Positions 6,311-12,056 of a stretch of DNA of 12,056 bases are shown here, piece by piece. Numbering within the stretch: the stretch's first letter is position 1; every line of letters starts with the position of its first letter. The DNA comes from Desulfobulbus sp. (GTDB lineage Bacteria; Desulfobacterota; Desulfobulbia; Desulfobulbales; Desulfobulbaceae). The notes beneath the pieces are model-generated. The model made no database searches. It was not told where the DNA came from and saw nothing but the letters and a program-made list of their open reading frames with translations. A program made the position numbers and the translations under genes. The stretch is from assembly GCA_017998195.1 (NCBI GenBank), contig JAGODN010000032.1, forward strand, positions 1-12,056, given 5' to 3'.

Positions 6311-7096
6311 ATGGAACCACTGCTGATCGGTTTTGCCGCTGTTTTCGGAGCCGTTGTCGGCTCTTTTCTGAATGTGGTCATCCTTCGCCTGCCCAGCGAA
6401 GGCGAGTCGATCATGTTCCCGGCTTCGCATTGCCCGGGCTGCCAGCGGCCGCTGCATTGGTACGAGAATATCCCGGTGTTCAGCTACCTCGCCCTGCGCG
6501 GTCGCTGCCGGTCCTGCCAGATGCGCATCTCGCCGCAGTACCCGCTGGTGGAAGTGGCCATGGCCGCCCTGTCGGCGGCCCTGGTCGCGCGCCTTGGCCT
6601 CAGCTTGGCCGCCGGGTACTACTTCGTGTTTGTCGCTGCGCTGCTGGTTATCATATTTATCGATATCCATCATCAAATAATCCCCGACGTGATCAGCCTG
6701 CCGGGCATCGTGCTCGGTTTTGCCGGGTCTTTCGGCAATGACTTGGTCAGCTGGCAGCAGTCCGGTCTGGGCATTCTCCTGGGCGGTGGCCTGCTGTACG
6801 CCGTGGCCTTCGGCTACTACGCCCTGACCCGGCGGGAAGGCATGGGTGGTGGCGACATCAAGCTGCTCGCCATGATCGGCGCTTTCCTCGGCTGGCAGAG
6901 CCTGCCCTACGTTGTTCTCTTCAGTTCCCTGACCGGCAGTCTGGTCGGCATCGCGGCAATGATCCGGCAGGGCCGGGGCGGCCAGACCCGGATTCCCTTC
7001 GGCCCCTTCCTGGCCGTGGGTGCCATCTCCTATCTGTTCCTGCAGGACCAGATCCTCGCCCTCTGGCACGCCTACCTGGTCCGGGCCGGTCTCTGA
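6311..7096 (+). CDS. pilD: Prepilin peptidase / N-methyltransferase (PilD/GspO family)
   Basis: Predicted polytopic inner-membrane protein of 261 aa that cleaves the leader of type IV prepilins or type II secretion pseudopilins and may N-methylate the new N terminus. The N-terminal part has FGAVVGSFLNVVILRLP (12-28), then paired CxxC motifs at C41/C44 and C66/C69 that bind zinc in the bifunctional form. The two aspartyl protease residues are D118 (IIFIDIHHQIIPD) and D182 in GGGDIKLLA (179-187). About seven or eight hydrophobic segments follow the usual pattern. ATG 6311 is the only start before the frame runs back into pyrK without a start codon; no Shine-Dalgarno is visible. No pilus or secretion genes lie nearby, so it acts on substrates encoded elsewhere. 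It stands alone between two minus-strand operons. Confidence 0.95.
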   Translation: MEPLLIGFAAVFGAVVGSFLNVVILRLPSEGESIMFPASHCPGCQRPLHWYENIPVFSYLALRGRCRSCQMRISPQYPLVEVAMAALSAALVARLGLSLAAGYYFVFVAALLVIIFIDIHHQIIPDVISLPGIVLGFAGSFGNDLVSWQQSGLGILLGGGLLYAVAFGYYALTRREGMGGGDIKLLAMIGAFLGWQSLPYVVLFSSLTGSLVGIAAMIRQGRGGQTRIPFGPFLAVGAISYLFLQDQILALWHAYLVRAGL

Positions 7097-7114
7097 GACC
7101 GAGACCGGCAGCGC

Positions 7115-7144
7115 AAAAAAAAAGCCCCCGCATGCGGGGGCTTT
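7115..7144 (-). terminator. Intrinsic terminator of the dsrMKJOP operon
   Basis: Positions 7121-7144 form a perfect 24-base palindrome centred on GCATGC, with CCCCC/GGGGG arms and AAA/TTT ends. On the plus strand it is preceded by A, making an unbroken run of nine A at 7115-7123. On the minus strand it is therefore a GC-rich stem running into nine T, a textbook rho-independent terminator 19 bases after the dsrP stop. For pilD on the plus strand the same stem is followed only by CTTTGGG, so termination there would be weaker. Confidence 0.92.
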
Positions 7145-7162
7145 GGGCCGGGCCTGAGTGGC

Positions 7163-8335
7163 TCAGGCTTCGATTTCGTGTTCCACGTCGATGGCTATCT
7201 TGTAGAGGATGGTCAGGATGAAGAAGCCGGTCGCCCAGACACCCACCGTGATGAACAACTCGTTGATGGTCGGGTAGTACTCGACGATCTCATGGGTCGG
7301 CGTGGGCACAAAGCCGCCGAGCACGAAGCCGATGCCTTTGTCCAGCCAGAAGGCCAGGAAGATCGAGGCCGCGCCGATGCCGAGCCAGAGATCGTTGCCT
7401 TTTCTGGTGTACGGGTGGCTGAGGAGGGCGATGCCAACGAAGAAGAGTACCACAAACCCCCACATGAAGGGCACCAGGTTGTTGTATACGTGACCATGGT
7501 GCTCCAGGCCGAAGAACAGGTATTGCAGGGTGTGCTTGTGGCCAGGAATCTGGGAGTAGAAGCCGACAAAGAACTCCAGGCAGACAAAGAACATGTTGGC
7601 GATGGCCGCATAGATGATGATGGTCACCATCTTGTTGATGGCGTCCTTGCCCGCATCGAAGTTGGCAACCCGCTTGAGGATGAGCGCCATGACCACGATC
7701 AGTGCCGGACCGGCGGCGAAGGCCGAGGCGAGGAAGCGCGGAGCGACGATGGCGGAGAGCCAGAAGTGCCGACCGGGCAGGCCGCAGTACAGCATGGCGG
7801 TGACGGTGTGGATCGAGAAGGCGAACGGAATGGACAGGTAGACGAAGAAATAGATCCACTTCGGCGGATGGACCTGTTTCCGCTCGGCGGTGAGGATCAC
7901 CCAGCCGCACAGCACGTTGAGCAGCAGGTAGCCCCAGAGCACGCACATATCCCAGAACAGCATGGAATTGGGCGTGGGGTGGAAGAGCACGTTGAGGCCG
8001 CGCAGCGGCTGGCCGAGGTCGGCCATGATGAACATCATGCACATCAGCAGCGAGGCGATGGCGAGGAATTCACCCAGGATCGTGATTCGCCCGAACGCCT
8101 TGTAATTGTGAATATAATAGGGCAGCACGAGCATCACCCCTCCCGCCGCCACGCCGACCAGGAAGGTGAACTGGGAGATGTAGAGCCCCCAGGAGACATC
8201 CCGACTCATGCCGGTGAGCGCCAGACCGGTGAAGTATTGCCGCAGGTAGCAGACCACCGCGATGGCGATAAAAAAGCCGAGAAAGGCAAGCCACATCCAG
8301 TAGTAGTTGTTTCCTTTTAACGCTTTTTCAAACAT
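7163..8335 (-). CDS. dsrP: DsrP, NrfD/PsrC-like membrane subunit of the DsrMKJOP complex
   Basis: Predicted integral membrane protein of 390 aa with about ten hydrophobic helices, for example 14-31, 50-73, 86-104, 128-149, 161-183, 203-220, 236-258, 286-305, 317-335 and 360-380. Members of this family exchange electrons between quinone and a periplasmic iron-sulfur partner, here DsrO. Typical features are the near-N-terminal GLYISQFTFLVGVAAGG (50-66) and a C-terminal PTPTHEIVEYYPT (344-356) followed by the last helix. ATG 8335 is chosen because it follows the dsrO stop by seven bases and has GAGG within that stop region. An ATG at 8350 would add only five residues. It is the final gene of the operon and is followed by the strong terminator. 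Confidence 0.94.
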   Translation of the reverse strand: MFEKALKGNNYYWMWLAFLGFFIAIAVVCYLRQYFTGLALTGMSRDVSWGLYISQFTFLVGVAAGGVMLVLPYYIHNYKAFGRITILGEFLAIASLLMCMMFIMADLGQPLRGLNVLFHPTPNSMLFWDMCVLWGYLLLNVLCGWVILTAERKQVHPPKWIYFFVYLSIPFAFSIHTVTAMLYCGLPGRHFWLSAIVAPRFLASAFAAGPALIVVMALILKRVANFDAGKDAINKMVTIIIYAAIANMFFVCLEFFVGFYSQIPGHKHTLQYLFFGLEHHGHVYNNLVPFMWGFVVLFFVGIALLSHPYTRKGNDLWLGIGAASIFLAFWLDKGIGFVLGGFVPTPTHEIVEYYPTINELFITVGVWATGFFILTILYKIAIDVEHEIEA

Positions 8336-8342
8336 GGCGGCC

Positions 8343-9176
8343 TCACACAATATAAAAGACGGAAGGGAGGGTGCCGAGAGAAGGATTACGCTGCAGGGTA
8401 TGGTTCTCCTTCAGTATTGTCCTGATCTCGGAATGCGGGTCGTTGAGATTGCCAAAAACCATGGCCTTGCTGTCGCCGCAGGCCTCGACGCAGGCCGGCT
8501 GCAGGCCGATACCCACGCGCTCGGCGCAGAAGTTGCACTTTTCCACGACGCCCCGGGTCCTTCTCGGGAAGTCCCTGTTGAGGTTCTTGACGTAGTCCTC
8601 GGGGTTGCGCCAGTTGAAACTGCGGCTGCCGTAGGGGCAGGCGGCCATGCAGAACCTGCAGCCGATGCAGCGGTGGTAATCCATGATGACGATCCCTTCC
8701 TTGTTGCGGAAGGTCGCCTTGGTCGGGCAGGCGCGCACACAGGGCGGGTTGTCGCAGTGGTTGCAGAAGATCGGCAACTCGTGACCGACATTCGCCTCGT
8801 CCCGGTACAGGTTGGGACTTTCCGGGAAGGCGTTCTCGAAATGGGTCATCCAGATCCACTTGATCTCGTCCTTCTTGTCCGGGAACTCGGGGACATTGTG
8901 GACCGAGTGACAGGCGGCGACCACCTTCTCGCCGAGGCTTGCATCCTCACGGAACTTCCGGACATCGACCACCATGCCGTAGCGGACGCCGCTGGCGGCG
9001 GACTGGGCGCCGTGACCGCCTGCAGCCTCGGCGTGGCCGGCGTCTGTGCCGGCGGCTACGCTGGCGTGGGCGATGTTCGACGCATTGACCAGACGGTCGA
9101 TGACCGCTGTTCCTCCCAGGCCGGCAAGAGTGGAAATTCCTGCTACCTTGAGGAAATCTCTTCTTTTAGTGTCCAT
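8343..9176 (-). CDS. dsrO: DsrO, Tat-exported ferredoxin-like Fe-S subunit of DsrMKJOP
   Basis: Predicted periplasmic protein of 277 aa passing electrons between DsrJ and DsrP. It starts with a twin-arginine signal, KRRDFLKVAG (4-13) plus a hydrophobic stretch to about residue 40, so it is folded with its clusters before export. There are three complete cysteine sets: C138/C141/C146/C150, C170/C173/C176/C180 and C214/C217/C229/C233, enough for three [4Fe-4S] clusters in a NrfC/PsrB-like fold. The region where relatives carry the first cluster motif (about 70-95) keeps only C89. ATG 9176 is preceded by AGGAG eight bases upstream (9189-9185) and fits the Tat signal. The gene lies 23 bases after dsrJ and seven before dsrP. 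Confidence 0.95.
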   Translation of the reverse strand: MDTKRRDFLKVAGISTLAGLGGTAVIDRLVNASNIAHASVAAGTDAGHAEAAGGHGAQSAASGVRYGMVVDVRKFREDASLGEKVVAACHSVHNVPEFPDKKDEIKWIWMTHFENAFPESPNLYRDEANVGHELPIFCNHCDNPPCVRACPTKATFRNKEGIVIMDYHRCIGCRFCMAACPYGSRSFNWRNPEDYVKNLNRDFPRRTRGVVEKCNFCAERVGIGLQPACVEACGDSKAMVFGNLNDPHSEIRTILKENHTLQRNPSLGTLPSVFYIV

Positions 9177-9199
9177 CTCGTTATCTCCTCTTTGGCCGT

Positions 9200-9571
9200 T
9201 CACTCTGCAGGAGCTATGTGGCAGTCCCAGCAATATGGTTTTACCGATGCGTACGTATGGCAGGAGTCACAGAACTGCTTCTTGCTCGTGTGACACTTCA
9301 TGCAGGTGAGCATCAGGCTTTTCTGGTATTCCTTCCCCTCGATGGTGAAGGTCGCCCGGTCGCCGTCGCGCAGCACCTGGTCGCGCCAGACGTTGAGCAG
9401 TTTCATGTGCTCGGCGCGAATTTCGGCGGCGGGCAGGACGCAGGTCTTGGCGTCCTTGGGCAGGACCAGTTTCGGTACGGACGCGGCCCGGCCGCGGTTG
9501 TACCAGACGGGTATGGTGACGAGCAGGACGAAAATGACCAGTCCCGTGATGATTTTACCACTGTCGTACAT
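9200..9571 (-). CDS. dsrJ: DsrJ, periplasmic trihaem cytochrome c of DsrMKJOP
   Basis: Predicted protein of 123 aa anchored by one N-terminal membrane segment (about 7-24) with the rest in the periplasm. Three CxxCH haem c sites are visible: CMKCH (90-94), CDSCH (101-105) and CWDCH (114-118). C44 lies outside these motifs, and in characterised DsrJ proteins a cysteine in this region is a distal haem ligand, giving a rare His/Cys-coordinated haem; H55 and M56 are other possible distal ligands. ATG 9571 is preceded by GGAGG (9583-9579) seven bases upstream. The gene lies 27 bases after dsrK. The exact electron donor or sulfur substrate of DsrJ is unsettled in the literature I know. Confidence 0.95.
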   Translation of the reverse strand: MYDSGKIITGLVIFVLLVTIPVWYNRGRAASVPKLVLPKDAKTCVLPAAEIRAEHMKLLNVWRDQVLRDGDRATFTIEGKEYQKSLMLTCMKCHTSKKQFCDSCHTYASVKPYCWDCHIAPAE

Positions 9572-9598
9572 CGTAGTTCCTCCGTTCCGGCCGGTCTG

Positions 9599-11230
<1,632 letters not shown>

Positions 11231-11263
11231 TGCTGTATCCTTATACTCTTGAGTTATCCTGCG

Positions 11264-12056
11264 TTATTCAGCAGCCTTGGGCGGCAACTCTTTCTCCACC
11301 GGAATGCCCTGCTCCACCATGTCCTCGCGGAACTCGTCCTCGTAGCTCGCATAGGAGTGCGGCTTGATGTCCGGGTTCCAGGGGTTGATGTGGCGGCGCA
11401 TGCGCGAATCGTTGGCCAGGTTCCTGGTCGGGCTGAGGAACACGCCGCCCATGTGCATGAGCTTGCTGAACGGGAAGTAGGCCAGCAGGGTGCAGACCAG
11501 GAACAGGTGCACGTAGAAGAGCGGGCTGATCTTGGTGACGATGGTGGGATGGAAGGTCACCAGGCCGACGGCCAACTGCTTGATGGCGTTGATGTCCACG
11601 TCGGCGCGCAGGAAGAAGCGCATGAGGATGCCGGTGGCGACGATGGCGAAGATGAGGAACAGCGGGAAGTAGTCATTGGCCAGCGACAGGTAGCGCACCT
11701 GGCGGTTGGTCAGGCGCCGGGCGAACAGGAACAGCAGGGCGAGGACAATGGTCACGTCGGTCATGTACATCACCGGCGCGCCGATCTGCAGGAGTGAGTC
11801 GCCCGTCTCCAGGAAGGACACCGCCCAGGGCACCGGGTCGAGGAACAGGCGCATGTGGCGGACCACCACCACCAGGAAGCTGTAGTGGAAGAGGATGCCG
11901 ACCAGCCAGAGCCACTTGCTCGACTCGTATGTCAGCTTGGGGCCGTCATAGACCGTGGCCTTGGTGTTCCGCCAGAGGGAGCGGAACAGGAAGATCTCGA
12001 GGAACATGCGGGCCACGACCTGGGAGGTGTTGACCGGGGCCTCCAGTTTGTCCTGC
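11264..12056 (-). CDS. dsrM: DsrM, NarI-like b-type cytochrome of DsrMKJOP (N terminus outside window)
   Basis: The frame is open through the right edge, so the visible 263 residues are the C-terminal part of a protein usually about 330 aa long; a missing first membrane helix is expected. Four hydrophobic segments are visible at about residues 48-66, 94-111, 129-148 and 180-200. Numbering from the first full visible codon, H57 and H67 (ten apart) and H183 and H201 (eighteen apart) reproduce the spacing of the four haem b ligands in NarI, and YFPFSKLMH is a NarI family signature. The protein should oxidise menaquinol, or exchange electrons with it, and pass them to DsrK. The soluble tail after about residue 205 faces the cytoplasm by analogy. 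GTG 12016 and ATG 12007 are internal codons, not the start. Confidence 0.94.
   Translation of the reverse strand, partial: QDKLEAPVNTSQVVARMFLEIFLFRSLWRNTKATVYDGPKLTYESSKWLWLVGILFHYSFLVVVVRHMRLFLDPVPWAVSFLETGDSLLQIGAPVMYMTDVTIVLALLFLFARRLTNRQVRYLSLANDYFPLFLIFAIVATGILMRFFLRADVDINAIKQLAVGLVTFHPTIVTKISPLFYVHLFLVCTLLAYFPFSKLMHMGGVFLSPTRNLANDSRMRRHINPWNPDIKPHSYASYEDEFREDMVEQGIPVEKELPPKAAE

Noticed and set aside
7178..8320. A 380-codon plus-strand open frame opposite dsrP
   Set aside because: It is a charged, repetitive-looking translation that mirrors a ten-helix membrane protein on the other strand, typical of a shadow frame.
8336..8350. Earlier dsrP start at ATG 8350
   Set aside because: It overlaps the dsrO stop and adds only five residues; the GAGG preceding ATG 8335 fits the later start better. 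It is not excluded.
11231..11263. Repeated AGGATA and ACTC-AA-GAGT in the dsrM-dsrK gap
   Set aside because: The stem is only four bases with a two-base loop, and the second AGGATA is adequately explained as the dsrK ribosome binding site.

Overview
The window is a GC-rich stretch of bacterial chromosome carrying eleven recognisable genes. The strongest taxonomic clue is a dsrM-K-J-O-P set, the membrane complex of dissimilatory sulfur metabolism. With the high GC content and the neighbouring genes, this suggests a sulfate-reducing or related member of the Desulfobacterota (deltaproteobacterial type, possibly Desulfobulbales-like). The phylum is an inference from gene content. The window lacks dsrAB, dsrC and dsrL, so the direction of sulfur metabolism (reductive, oxidative or disproportionating) cannot be decided from it.

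Layout. Positions 1-264 (+) hold the C-terminal end of a DHH/DHHA1-type phosphoesterase. It is followed by a lytic murein transglycosylase of the MltA family (479-1654, +). Facing them is a tightly packed minus-strand operon, read from 6245 down to 1696: pyrK, pyrD, aroD, aroE, aroA. PyrK and PyrD form the NAD-linked class 1B dihydroorotate dehydrogenase of pyrimidine synthesis. AroD, AroE and AroA are steps 3, 4 and 6 of the shikimate/chorismate pathway. Four of the five genes overlap their neighbour by 4-13 bases, so translation is probably coupled. A short AT-rich region (6246-6310) separates this operon from a divergent prepilin peptidase gene (pilD-like, 6311-7096, +).

Past pilD, a perfect 24-base palindrome with an adjoining run of nine A marks the end of the dsr operon, which is read leftwards: dsrM (cut by the window edge), dsrK, dsrJ, dsrO, dsrP. 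The five products form one transmembrane redox assembly. DsrM (b-type haem membrane subunit) and DsrK (HdrD-like cytoplasmic Fe-S subunit) make one module. DsrJ (periplasmic trihaem cytochrome), DsrO (Tat-exported ferredoxin-like protein) and DsrP (NrfD-like membrane subunit) make the other. Together they link the quinone pool and periplasmic electron carriers to cytoplasmic sulfur reduction through DsrC.

There is no tRNA, rRNA, CRISPR array, insertion sequence or integrase, and no unexplained gene-free stretch longer than about 215 bases. Nothing here looks like an undescribed biological system: it is core metabolism plus a known respiratory complex. The points worth a second look are small ones: the pyr-aro operon mixture, cluster-binding details in DsrO, DsrK and DsrJ, substitutions in the AroA glycine loop, and structures in the two short intergenic regions.
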